Assembly: GCF_025602895.1 (NCBI RefSeq)
Contig: NW_026516265.1
Coordinates: forward strand, 124,001-188,000
Reading direction: 5' to 3'
Source: Polychytrium aggregatum
Lineage: Eukaryota; Chytridiomycota; Chytridiomycetes; Polychytriales
Length of the DNA stretch: 64,000 bases
Shown here: positions 36,031-46,125 of the stretch, one piece after another
How positions within the stretch are numbered: the stretch's first letter is position 1
Layout: each line of letters starts with the position of its first letter
Notes under the pieces: generated by a model
The model's database searches: none
The model's input: the letters and a program-made list of their open reading frames with translations, nothing else
What the model was told of the DNA's origin: nothing
Made by a program: the position numbers and the translations under genes

Positions 36031-37499
36031 ATGCCCGTGCGTCTCTCAACCATGCTCCGCCGCATCTTCCTTCTCGCCATCGTCCTGGCCTCGCTCTTCA
36101 TCCTCACCCACCAGCAAACCACCAACTCCAACTCCAATGTGACCGCCGCCCTCCAGGACCTATGCACCCAAATGCCCGGCATGCCCGGCTGCTCTCTGCG
36201 GTCCACCTGCCAGTCGGCGTCAGCCACCATCCCGTCGCCGTACTGCACACCCCAATCCCTCCTCACCGACATTTGCGTTGTCGATGGCATGAGCGGCATG
36301 ACCTCGTGCTCGGGATACAGCTCCATTTGCCCCTCGCAGACCGGCAACTGTGCCCAGCTGCCTGGCATCCCCACCTCCAAGACCCTGGCCACCCAGATCC
36401 AGTCCATCTGCACCCAGATGACCATGGACGGCTGCGAAAAATGCCCGAAGCTTCAGAATCCGGCCACCAAGCCTGTCTACGACGACTGCGACATGCTCAG
36501 CGTCTACTCGATGCTCTGTACGTTGACCGATCGCCGCTGTGGCTCCTTCAGCAGCTCGTCTCTGCGACCTCAGCGGTCCCCGCACTGCTGCCTGTTCCGC
36601 CCATCTTCCCCTTCCCCTTCCCCTTCCAGCTTCCAGTCTTGATCAACCCGATCAAGCATGAGCTATCGTCCGCCTGCTGCGTGTGAGCGTTTTCTGCGAG
36701 GCCTCTCCGTTCTGACACCGTCTCTCTTTGTTTGCCGTGATTGTCTCTCTTCGCACATGCTACTCGAATCAATGCGCCGTTTCCAGGCCAAGCCATGCCC
36801 AACATGGCCCAATGCTCGACCTATGCCGCCTACTGCGCTGACTCTTCGCCCCTGAGCGCCTCGCCCTACTGTCCCGCTTCTCCACAGACCAGCGCCCCGG
36901 TCATGAAGATGTATTTCCACACCGGCCTGCTCGACTATGTCCTCTTCGAGTCCTGGGTGCCCCGCACCACCGCCCAGTTTGTCGGCTACTGGTTCTTTGG
37001 CTTCCTCCTCGGCGTCTTGTTCGAGTTCCTGCAGGGCTACCACCAGATCCTCGAGGCTCAGTGGACCGAGCAGATGCGAATCGCCAGGAAGGTCAGCGCC
37101 AAGGCTTCGGCATCGAGAGCCAACAACGCCGAGGCCACTTCAACGGCGCACTCGGCTGCCGATACGGCCTATACGCCCATGGCCCCGGGCACCTCGGGTG
37201 GTCTCAAGACCATCTGGGGCCTGTTCAAGACTCCATCGCCCCTCTCGAACCGGCGGCGTGTGCATGTGTCGTTCATCCGGGCCGTCTATCGCTTCGTCAC
37301 CGCCACGATTGCCTACATCCTCATGCTCATCACCATGACCTACAACGTGGCCCTCTTCTTCTCTGTCGTCGCCGGCCTGGCCGTCGGGACCTTCCTGGTT
37401 GCCCAAAAGGTCAAGGAGATTGTTCTCATCGCCATCAACAGCAGCGATCGCCCTGAAGAGCCCGAGACGACCACCGCCGCCGCTGATCTGTGCTGCTGA
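36031..37499 (+). CDS. CTR1: Ctr/SLC31 copper transporter with Cys/Met-rich ectodomain
   Basis: High-affinity Cu(I) uptake at the plasma membrane. Exons 36031-36517 and 36787-37499, 399 aa. A signal-anchor-like start (MLRRIFLLAIVLASLFIL) is followed by an ectodomain of about 190 aa with MPGMPGCSLRSTC, CTQMTMDGCEKC, YDDCDMLSVYSMLC and AMPNMAQC. The Ctr core follows: MKMYFHTGLLDYVLFESWVP, TM1 GYWFFGFLLGVLFEFL, TM2 with the MxxxM pore motif in ILMLITMTYN, TM3 with GxxxG in AGLAVGTFLV. The end ADLCC provides the cytosolic Cys cluster. The intron joins YSMLC to QAMPNMAQC, exactly where the paralogous GPI protein also has its intron. ATG at 36031 or 36052. Confidence 0.9.
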
Positions 37500-37529
37500 T
37501 TTGTGCCGCTGATTTGTGCTGCTGTTTCG

Positions 37530-37535
37530 AATAAA
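37530..37535 (+). terminator. Polyadenylation signal after CTR
   Basis: AATAAA 31 bp after the stop codon. Confidence 0.5.
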
Positions 37536-37623
37536 ATCGATGCGCGATCACCACAATAGCTTGGCCAAGTGAGAGTCTGCTCCTCGCCCGCTGGATGTGG
37601 GTGAGACATGTCCTGCAGGTTTA

Positions 37624-38265
37624 TTACTTTTGATTGCTCTCGGGCTGGTGGAGGACGTCGCTGGTCCATTTGCGTCCGTGGGGCACCTTGGTCCACTTGG
37701 GAACCCAGTGGGCAGGCTTCAGGCCGCCGCGGAACCGCTTCGAGAAGATCCAGTACTTTTCCTGCGGGGTCAGCTCCGACTCTCGCGGAATCAAACGGGC
37801 TTGATCCTGCAGCAGCAGAAGTAGCAGCAGCAGCAGCAGAAGTAGTAGTAGAAGCAGCAGCAGCAGCAGCAGCAGCATCCAAGAGAGTATGTCAGTCGTA
37901 TGAGCGTATCCGTCGTGTGCCTTGATCGGGAGCATCGAAAGAATGGGCAGCAAACGGCCGTGATGCACATGCACCCTTGCGGGTGTGCACAGACACTCGA
38001 GGCCTGCTCAATGATCAACCCTACCAGTGCTCGGAGCCGGACTCCCGACTCGATAATCTTGTCAACAACATCATCGACGGCACGCAGGCGCAGACGCTGG
38101 CGATACTTTTGGGTGTCCGTCAGACGGAATCGTCGCTTCCTGCAGAGTCCGAGGCGGATATATATATAAATATATGGATGTACGGAAGGATATGGGTGAG
38201 CAAGCGCCGGTCGCGGAGAGCCACTTCCACAGACGACCATCACTGAGGGGACGCTTGAACACAGC
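37624..38265 (-). CDS. MRPL31: Mitochondrial large-subunit ribosomal protein mL60 (MRPL31)
   Basis: Fungal mitoribosomal protein. Visible exons: one ending near 38214 (VFKRPLSDGRLWK; its start and 5' exon are unresolved), 38144 to about 38022 (KRRFRLTDTQKYRQRLRLRA, VDDVVDKI) and 37807-37624 (DQARLIPRESELTPQEKYWI and KPAHWVPKWTKVPHG, stop). The order LWK, then K-x-RQRLRLRxVDxVV, then P-x-EKY-x-IF, then K-x-H-x-VPKWT is the signature of yeast MRPL31-type proteins. The second intron ends in an unusual tract of CTG/CTT/CTA triplets (37808-37880) just before the CAG acceptor. Confidence 0.75.
37808..37880. repeat. CAG/AGT/AGA trinucleotide tract at an intron 3' end
   Basis: Plus strand AGCAGCAGAAGTAGCAGCAG and similar; on the coding strand CTGCTGCTTCTACTACTACT leading into the mL60 acceptor. 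It encodes nothing. Confidence 0.8.
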
Positions 38266-38833
38266 ATGCCAACGGGCATATCAATGTCGCTACGGCCGCC
38301 GATCCAACCGAGTCGCCTTCGTCTGGCTTGTTGTCGATCGAGTCTCCTGCAGCGATTGCATCATCCTCTTGTCGGCAGCACCAATAATATTGCCTTGCGT
38401 TCCAATCGATTGCATCCTATGTCTTGGTCCAGTGCATCCACAATCGCAGCGTCCATCCTGTCTGTGTGGCTGCTTTATCGGACCCACATCATCCACGGCC
38501 CCAACAACCTTGAAGATCGTATCTCCACCGAATTCCATCGTGCCGGGTCGAGTCCAGAGGTGCGAGAGAGGGATGGATGGATGGGTGGGTGGATAGATGG
38601 ATGAATAGAGTCTGACGATTACCAGACGAGGCCTCCAAGAGAGACCAGCGATGACTTGAAGGGACCAAACATGGCTCAGGCAGTGTGTCAGGGCTCGCGT
38701 GCAAGGGGAGGATGGGTGGCAGGCAGGACAGCAGCAACGGGAAGGGCTGGCTGGTTGGCTGTCGTCGGTGCTGCTTGATCGATGCGCGGGCTGATCTTGG
38801 AAACCGCAAGAGAAAGCCGGATCGCTCGTGTCT
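38266..38833. other. Intergenic
   Basis: May hold a small 5' exon of mL60, not resolved. GATGGATGGATGGGTGGGTG (38572-38604) is a short tandem repeat. No other gene supported. Confidence 0.4.
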
Positions 38834-39077
38834 GTGCTGGCCTGAGAAAAAAACGCAAATCACGTGTCGATTGGACATGGAAAACATGCATGACTGGGAC
38901 CCAGGGGACGGCTGCGAAGAAGCTATCGCAGGGTGGCGACCTTGCGCAAGCTGCGGAAATCGAGGGTGCTGTGCTTGGCCATGAATGCGATGAGTGGGTG
39001 GGTGTATTCAGGCCACAGAAAAAACCGCTGTCATGGCTCAAAACGGGGGGTGTCCCATTTCATTTTGGAAACGCTGT
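38834..39077 (-). mobile_element. Relic of a mariner family element with the same TIR
   Basis: The minus-strand left end is clear: positions 39049-39077 are the reverse complement of ACAGCGTTTCC then AAAATGAAATGGGACAC, matching the ends of the Fanzor copy at 60600. Inside it reads PEYTHPLIAFMAKHSTLDFR and then SLRKVA, the transposase N-terminus with an internal loss, followed by non-similar sequence. The other end is uncertain; GAGAAAAAAACG at 38845 may be its degraded TIR. Confidence 0.55.
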
Positions 39078-39248
39078 TAGATGCGAAGGAGACTCCAAAA
39101 ACAGGAGCCATTCGACCGAATTCCATTGCCTAACGCCATATGCCGCCTGCCGTGGCCGTGAAATCCCTTCACATCGACTGCAGCATGCTGTTGCTCAAGG
39201 AGCCCGGCAGTGAATCCCACCAGGACGGGATCCAGAAAGTAACTACAA

Positions 39249-39281
39249 CAGGGTGGTCCGTTTTCAAAATGGGTACGCTGT
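39249..39281. repeat. Second, diverged TIR-like end
   Basis: GTGGTCCGTTTTCAAAATGG then GTACGCTGTA; its reverse complement starts TACAGCGTACCC and ends in GAAAACGGACCAC, resembling the Fanzor-transposon TIR. Same orientation as the relic end at 39077, about 200 bp apart, so two element ends lie side by side. Confidence 0.4.
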
Positions 39282-39581
39282 ATATTGGCGGAAGCGGACA
39301 AAAGGGGGAAAAGGCGAGCTGAATGTGACAGAGGATGCAGGCAGGGCAAATCCGTGGGTCGACAGAGAATCAGACACGGGCAGAACAGAGCTCAGGAGAT
39401 GGGGCAGACAGCCGGTGGTTTTGGGATGGGGGGGGGAATCAAGCGAGCGCAAGTGCGCGCAGTAGATGGGCAGGCGGTACATAGGGAATGACCAACCGAT
39501 CGGCCGACGTTGCAGCGAACGTGTGTGCTCGGAGTGGTGCTTCAGAGATCTCCCCATCCGAGCATTTTTAGGCGGCAGGTA
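39282..39581. other. Intergenic
   Basis: No gene seen; contains a G run at 39429-39436. Confidence 0.4.
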
Positions 39582-40545
39582 CTACGACTCGACGATGATC
39601 ACCAACTATATGCCCAAAACAGAGTATCAATAATGGCTGGTTAGACGCGGAGAGGGCGAGAGTCAACAGAGAAATCTCCCTCTCCTCCCCAACGATGCAG
39701 CAGCACTATCTCAGCGATGCAGCAATTCCCTGCAACGGGCTGAGATCCCATATTCCGTGCTCGGTCTCTTGCTCATAGATAATCTTACATCGAGAAACGC
39801 CGTCTTCTCGGGATCCTGTCGGGGGGGGGGAGTAAGGCGTTAGCATCCGAATACACAGACCCGGCACTTCACTGAGGTGACTCGGCCAAGGCAACTACCG
39901 TGCCGGCTTGTTGCGGCAGCTGCCCAGCAATTCGTCTCAGCGCACTCATCCAGCAATATCGCTCGTACGCACCACAAACTTGATGCCGAAGGCTTTGTAT
40001 TTCTCGCTGTTCTCTCTCTCGAGGAACTCGGTGAGCCGCTTGCGAGTCTGAGGCCAATGTGCAACCAGCGAGTATCCAAAGTCAGCAAAGTCAAAGTCAG
40101 CAAAGCCAAAGCCGTCGTTGTCACTCCGCTAATCCCCCAATGCCCAGATTCAGAAATAGCGATTGCTCCTTCAATGTGCGCTGAGGGCGGGCAGCTCTGT
40201 TGTCGAGAGGGGTCGCCTGATTCGCACAGCCTTTGTCGGCAGCGGCCATGAGCAGGTCTCTGCGTCCCATCCGCCATCGCCTGCTGCAGATACGATGCTC
40301 ACCTTGTCGAAATGGGTCTTGATGCAGTAGTCAAACATAAAGCAGGTCCAGACCGAGAAGCAGCACTCGAGCACCGAATGCCCCGAGACCCTTCCGGACT
40401 CTTGCAGCATGTCGTTGATGGACCTGATGGTGCCGTGGTACACCTCCGGCGGGACTCCAAGCGGCTTGAGTGCGGCGGGCATGTCTGTGACAAACTTGAT
40501 GGTGCTTTCGCCGCCAGAGTAGTCTCGGTCGACTCGGATGATCAT
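39582..40545 (-). CDS. ERF4: Golgin A7/ERF4 family, Ras palmitoyltransferase subunit
   Basis: Partner of a DHHC palmitoyltransferase (ERF2/ZDHHC9) at ER or Golgi. Exons 40545-40303, 40047-39973, 39815-39789, 39605-39582 close in phase, 122 aa (human GOLGA7 137). Conserved features: VDRDYSGG near the start, then FVTDMPAALKP, TIRSINDMLQES, then hydrophobic CCFSVWTCFMFDYCIKTHFD and TRKRLTEFLERENSEKYK, ending DPEKTAFLDLVIIVES. The frame is open upstream to 40701 with another ATG, which would add 52 aa of Pro/Ala-rich sequence. The last two exons are only 27 and 24 nt and were found from the family's C-terminus, so they are slightly less certain. Confidence 0.85.
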
Positions 40546-40898
40546 GAATGCGGGGTGTGGGTTGTGGGTTGTGGGGCGCTGATGGCGAAGGGAGGCTGGG
40601 CTTTTCGTGGCTGGCGTGGCCGTTCGGCTGTTGGCAACGACAGAGGCTGGCGGTGAATCGGGGAAGCCAGACGGAATGCAGGCTGGATCAGTCGGAGCCA
40701 AGACAGCTGTGGGCCGAGGCGGGCGGCAGTCGAGATGAGGGGAGGAGGGCTGCTGGCTCCGCGCCGCCAGGCTTGGACAAATGGCGGTCGCTCATCACGG
40801 CTTCCACCGCCCATCGCTCCTGCCACCCATCGTCCATCGTCCATCGTCCATCGTCCATCGTCCATCGCCCTGCACCGTCTCTCCCGCTCACTCCCACA
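40546..40898. promoter_or_regulatory. Divergent promoter ERF4 / SPF45
   Basis: Short region between the two start codons. Positions 40826-40868 hold five copies of CCATCGT. The longer ERF4 reading frame overlaps it. Confidence 0.5.
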
Positions 40899-43194
40899 AT
40901 GTCGCTCTATGGCGATCTGCCTCCGCCAACCGGCGGCCCCTCGGCCTCGTCGGGCTCGTCCGCCGGGCTCTACGATGCCTTCACGCCCGCAAAGTCTGCA
41001 TCATCTTCGTCGACAGCAGCCGACGACAAGAAAAAGAGCGCAATGCCAGGTATCAGCTCCGTCCGAGATCAAACAACGCACCCAGCTGCACCCAGCGCAT
41101 TGTCCTGCAGGCGAAGCAGGGCTGATATTCGAGCATCTCACCCGAATCCGTGCCAACGCCGTTATGCTTCTATGGATGCCGGCGGCTGCGTCAGGCTGGC
41201 TCGCCCTCGATCGTTCGCTGCAGCCAACTCTCAACAAAAAGGCCAGCCTTCCCAAGCCCAAGGTCCCTGTCTTTCGACCCACCATCTCGGCCGCTGCTCA
41301 GGCAGCGTCGCTTGCCGTCGAGCCCAAATCGCAGCCGCTGTCCAACTCGACAACAGCGGCCAAACCCGTCGTCGGCGACTGGCACTCCAAGGTATCGATC
41401 GTATTCGTCTGTGTGGCTGCCATGATCGGCAGCTGCTGAAGCCATCAAGGCTCCTGGAATCAGCAGCACGACCTCGAATGCAATCCAGGCGCGATGGAGA
41501 CTCACCCGCTCGCCTCTATTGCTCTCGCCGCCGCTCTTGACCGACGGAACCCAGAAAAAAGCTCAGGGCAAGCGACCTGCACCAATGTCCCTGGACGACG
41601 AATACGGTACTCGATCCACTCCGCCTCAGAGTGCGCTGGGCTCATCTGGCAGATGAAAAAATGCAGTGGCTTGCCCTTTCTCTCTCTCTCTCTCAGTGAC
41701 TCCAACCCTTGTGATCTGCTGAAGTCGACGGGCTCATGAACGGCATTTGCCACGCAACTTTTCCTCGCATCACAGATCCGAGCCGGCCAAACGAGTACGA
41801 CGCATTTAAGCAGCAACTCAAGCAGCGGAAGGAGGAAGAGAAATTCAAAAAGTTCCAGGAGGATCAGCGAAGGAACAGTCGCCGATCGCCGAGTATGTCG
41901 TGCACGGATGCACTCCCATTCGGGCTGGCGCTGCTGCCTCGGCGCTGCTGCCTCGGCGCATCGTTCGATCAGCCCTGCTTTGCTGCATCGCTCGCATGCT
42001 GAATATCGGCGGTCATCAACACAGGTCCCGACAGAACGTTTCCGTATTCAGCTCGAGCCGAGCCTCTGCGGGATATCCCCCCTCGGCCGATGCCCACAGT
42101 CCCGACACCTGTGGCGACATCAGCAGCCACGCGTCCGATGGACATGGATCTCTCGGGCGAGGATGCCTATCTGCGCCGAATGAGGATGAGCAACTCGGCC
42201 CCGACAGAGCCGGTCTCGCTGGCAAGGTGGGATGATGCAAATACAGAGAACCGGGAATGGGCGCCATGGCAACCCGATTGCGGACTCTCGGCCAGCTCGA
42301 ACGGATCGACTGCCTATGGATGCTCCGCATGCCAAAATGTACTTGGAGCCCGTGCCTCTGTCGCATCGCTGACTCAAGCTCGTGTCGCTGGTTAGGCCCG
42401 AGTCAATTCGCACCGCGGCCCCACCTGAGCAAAACGACGTGGACACCAGCGGAAGATCCCTGGGTGTGTTTGAGTCAGCACTGGCCTCTTCAACTGCACA
42501 AGTGATGGGCGCACCGCAGATTCCCCAGCAAGGTAAACGACAGGACCACGACAGGATGGCAAGTCCGCCTGCCTCGCTGATCAGCCAGCTCGAGACTGAC
42601 ATCGAGCTGCGTCTCAACCGCCAACAGAGCCAGAAGGAGCTGCCGGGCCAACTACAGTGCTGCTGCTCACCAACATGGTCGGTCCTGGAGAAGTCGATGA
42701 CACGCTGCAGGATGAAACAGCAGAAGAGTGTTCCAAGTACGGCCAAGTGGAGCGCTGTCTGATCTTTGAGGTAAGCGGCAGCCGAGGAAAGGCACTCTGC
42801 CCTCCGTGTGTACTGGGCCTATCTTTTTCGACCATGAGTCCGCCAACACATACCCGCTCGTCTCTATGGCGACACTGCCCTTGCGCACCAGGTTCCTGAT
42901 AAGCAAGTTCCCGATGACAAGGCTGTGCGTATCTTTGTCAAGTTCAAGCAAGTCGCATCTGCTGTCCAGGGTAAGTCAAGTGCGCCAAGCTGCACTGCTG
43001 CTGGATGGTGTGGGTCGACACAAATCGAGTGTCGTTGCTTCGGACCTTCCTCGGCAAGCCCTGACCCTCTGCTCCACTGCCTCGTTTCAGCGCTCAATAA
43101 TCTGAACGGGCGATACTTTGGAGGCCGCACAGTCAAAGCCATATTCTTTGATCCGGCTCGATTCGACCGATACGACCTCGCCCCACAGCTTTGA
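40899..43194 (+). CDS. RBM17: Splicing factor SPF45 (RBM17)
   Basis: U2-associated factor whose UHM-type RRM binds ULM motifs in splicing factors. Nine exons close in phase: 40899-41049, 41195-41391, 41489-41606, 41776-41892, 42052-42226, 42396-42532, 42628-42770, 42892-42970, 43091-43194; 406 aa. N-terminus MSLYGDLPPPTGG, then GWLALDRSLQPTL, SLDDEYDPSRPNEYDAFKQQ, a charged helix, LSGEDAYLRRMRMS. The C-terminal UHM is complete: TTVLLLTNMVGPGEVDD, EECSKYGQVERCLIFE, AVRIFVKFKQVASAV, LNGRYFGGRTVKAIFFDPAR (the RYFGGR in place of RNP1 is diagnostic). Between SSTAQVMG and the UHM I find no G-patch, which human SPF45 has there; the spacer is only about 15 aa. Confidence 0.92.
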
Positions 43195-43599
43195 GGACAG
43201 CCCGCAGTCGAATCGCTCTGGAGACTGGCGTGCTGACTCCCAGAGTGACGAAAGAGCCCTTTCACGAGCATTACACTTCCACCAAACGGCTGTTGTCTCC
43301 ACACACCACACAGCCGCGATACAAGAGATTACGCACAACCCTCTCACCACTAATTGGCCAAATTCGGTGTCGCCCGGTATTGGACTCGCACTGTGAGTCG
43401 TTTTACTATCGCGACAATGCCGAGCCAGTTGGATACACGAAATAGTCTGTCTCTATCCAAGACAATAGCTGAGCAGGCCAAGCCCTGGACTCATGTTTCA
43501 CCACCGGATTTCCAAGGGCTGGCTTCGGTCTGCCCTGTGCGCTTTCGATGAAGCCGTGTGGAAGTCGGGACGCCCCAAGGGAGCTGGTTGCCTGCGCGA
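43195..43599. other. Convergent 3' intergenic region
   Basis: Between SPF45 (plus) and frataxin (minus); no gene seen. Confidence 0.5.
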
Positions 43600-44529
43600 T
43601 CAGTCGTCCATATTCGACTCGACATCCACATCCCTGTCGAGCAGCTGGGTCAGCTCTTTGTTCAGCAGCTCTGTCAGCTTCACATTTCCACGATGATAGA
43701 TCCATTGGGTCCGACCATTATCTTCGATCAGGTCAAAGCGCATCGGGCCGCTACCGGAATCGATTCGTGAGTGCGTGTGGTCAGACGAGGGATGCAGCAT
43801 GCGGAGTCTAGTGGAGGGGTCACCCAAGATCGCTGCCAGAGGATTTGAATGCCGATAGCACTTTGACGATGGCGCTTCGTACCTGATGGGTGACGAGAGC
43901 CAGATCTGCTTGTTGGGAGGTTGCTTATTGAGGACGAATGTGCCCTTGGATCCAAGCTTGAGGGTAATGACACCGTTCTGGCGGGGATGATGCCGACAGA
44001 TGCGTTGTCAGGAGAGTGTTAGGCGGAGAGCATCACCGCTGATGACCGAGATGCACTGGATGGATAGATGGATGGTCCAGCGATTCTGGGACATCCACAG
44101 TCCATCTTACCGCGAACAGCACATCGAATCCCTCGAGCTCAATCTCGTCGCCAAGCTCTTCGAGGTGGTGCGCAACCGAATCGAGATACTCGTCGGCGTG
44201 GCGATGATAGGTGCGATCATCCAACTGCAGCGGCCTGTCGTCAGCGAGGGGGGTGGGATTCAAGAGAGCTGAATACGTGCAGGTTTCTCTTTCCGCCATG
44301 TATCATGCTTCCCACATGCGATGGCGTCGTTGGGCCACAGCAGCCACATTGTCTACCTTGAGGCATGGAGCGATCGGATCTGGCTGTGCGATGGGCCAAG
44401 CACGACAGCCGGCAGACGGCGGGCAGATGCAGAAGCCAGTCTTGGTCGGCAGCCCGCGGCGATTCGACCAGCCAGACCCATCGTCGGTGGCAGCAGGAGG
44501 CTTCGTCGGATCAGGCCAAGGACATGCAT
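43600..44529 (-). CDS. YFH1: Frataxin
   Basis: Mitochondrial iron-sulphur cluster assembly factor. Exons 44529-44357, 44234-44111, 43977-43883, 43750-43600 close in phase, 180 aa. Exon 1 codes a basic, Ser/Ala/Arg-rich mitochondrial presequence ([28 protein letters not shown]). Mature part: [20 protein letters not shown], an acidic helix [74 protein letters not shown]. The acidic ridge, the [14 protein letters not shown] sheet and the C-terminal helix are all present. A second ATG lies at 44481. The intron 1 acceptor was placed at 44235 to give [11 protein letters not shown]. Confidence 0.95.
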
Positions 44530-45029
44530 GATATCACGATGGACGAGTGCCCAGCGGGGGATTTGGCGATCGGGGACAACCGAAACCAGGCGGCGAGATG
44601 GAAGGGGACGGGCGGATATTGGGCCAAGGCGGCTGGCCGTGCGGTGCCAAACAGCACTGGAATCCGAAAGCAACAGCGATCTTTGTTGGCCAAACCCACC
44701 AGCCGAAACAGCATTGGCTGCATGCTCCGACATGGGCGGGCGATGATGCAATGCGACGCCGCGATGGCAGAGAAAGACAATTGACCACATCCACAGCCAT
44801 CCCAGGGCCAGCCAAGAGCGGTTCGGTCGCCTATGGATTGTTGCTGTTTCCTCAGTCCGCACACGGATGCAGTCGATGGCAATGGCTCGGCTCCGTGGCC
44901 GCTGCCCCATACGACTCGGCTCATATCCTCCCCGTACTCCAATCGACCGGCGAGAGATCCCTGGTCTCGGCCAAATCTCGTCGCCCGGCCGAATCTCGTT
45001 GCCCGGCCGAATCTCGTTGCTCGGTGGAC
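44530..45029. other. Intergenic, frataxin promoter
   Basis: Contains GCCCGGCCGAATCTCGTT in three near-exact tandem copies (44970-45025). No gene supported. Confidence 0.5.
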
Positions 45030-45724
45030 TCAAAAGTCTTTGTAGAGCAGGTCGTACTTCGGGATCCGCGACTTTTCGATCGGACAGCTGACGATCAGCT
45101 TGCCTCGCATGGCGCCTCGGACAATGGTCTCGACGAGATCGATAAAATCTTGCTTGTCGGCAAAAGCCCCGATCCACTTGGTGTGATCGGGCGTGCTGGT
45201 CGATGAGGCGGTTGCAATGGTGAGATCCGACAGCCGGCAGAGAGCAACGCAGCATCAATGCCCGCGCAGGCGACGGTGTTGGACCAGCTCTTACCCATAA
45301 TCCACCTTCATGTGTTGTGCGTTGAAAAAGAATAGCGTTGCCGGGATCCAGGTGATATCAAAGTAACGCACATAGTCGGGCACCCGCTCGGCCTCGACCA
45401 AGTAGATCGATGCCATTTTCCGGAGCTCCATGTGCGCCTTCTCGAGCTGCCCCGCCGATGCAGATACGGATCTCGTCAGCAAGTGCGCTGAACATGCACT
45501 ACCAACTTGTCTGGGATGACTCTGGTGCTTCTCGCTGTCATTCAGGGCCGTGCAGACCGTGCGGGCCATCTAGCGGCTTTGGGCCTTACGATATGATCCT
45601 GCGCCAGACACTCGGGGTCGTTGCTCTTGCCAAACCGCAGAACGACGAGCCGATCGCGGGTCTCGCGGATGACCCGGTCGATATCCCGCTTCTCGGTCAG
45701 GGTCGGCAGCACAAACTGCGACAT
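45030..45724 (-). CDS. TXNL4B: Thioredoxin-fold splicing protein TXNL4B (Dim2)
   Basis: Spliceosome-associated relative of Dim1/Dib1. Exons 45724-45590, 45446-45295, 45195-45030 close in phase, 150 aa (human TXNL4B 149). [119 protein letters not shown]. The HMKVDYGxPDHTK and PKYDLLY blocks separate it from Dim1/TXNL4A. The divergent neighbour is POLA2. Confidence 0.94.
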
Positions 45725-46125
45725 GTCTCGGTCACCGGGAGGGCCAGCAATGCAGTTGCTGTGGATGGTGCTGACGGAGACGCTGATGGGGATGCTGATG
45801 GAGATGCTGGGGATGCTGACGTCCGCAAGGCTGCGACATCTATCCGCCCCGGCTTGGCTTCCAATTTGTCCATAATTGGCAATTCTGTGCTCTGCGGCGA
45901 TTGGCTGGCGCCGATCCAAGCCGTTTGATCGACTTGCCCCATCGCCGCCTCTGTCCCGCCCGTTGCTGCTTTGCCCAGTTCAGGATCGATCGTCGCTTCG
46001 TCTGGGGCCCATCTGTTTGATCTGTCGTCAATCCTTGACGAGCCGGGTGCTTCTACTGACCTGCGTGTCTTCACAGCGCCGTCACAGCTCGCCACAATCC
46101 GCTCAAGCTCCTCCCGACACCCGCC
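45725..46125. promoter_or_regulatory. Divergent promoter TXNL4B / POLA2
   Basis: 401 bp between two start codons. GATGCTGATGGAGATGCTGG and neighbours (45778-45820) form an imperfect repeat. No other gene seen. Confidence 0.5.

Noticed and set aside
35131-36642. 503-codon plus frame across the copper promoter
   Set aside because: Its first half is antisense to the GPI-protein gene; only the part from 36031 carries signal peptide and ectodomain.
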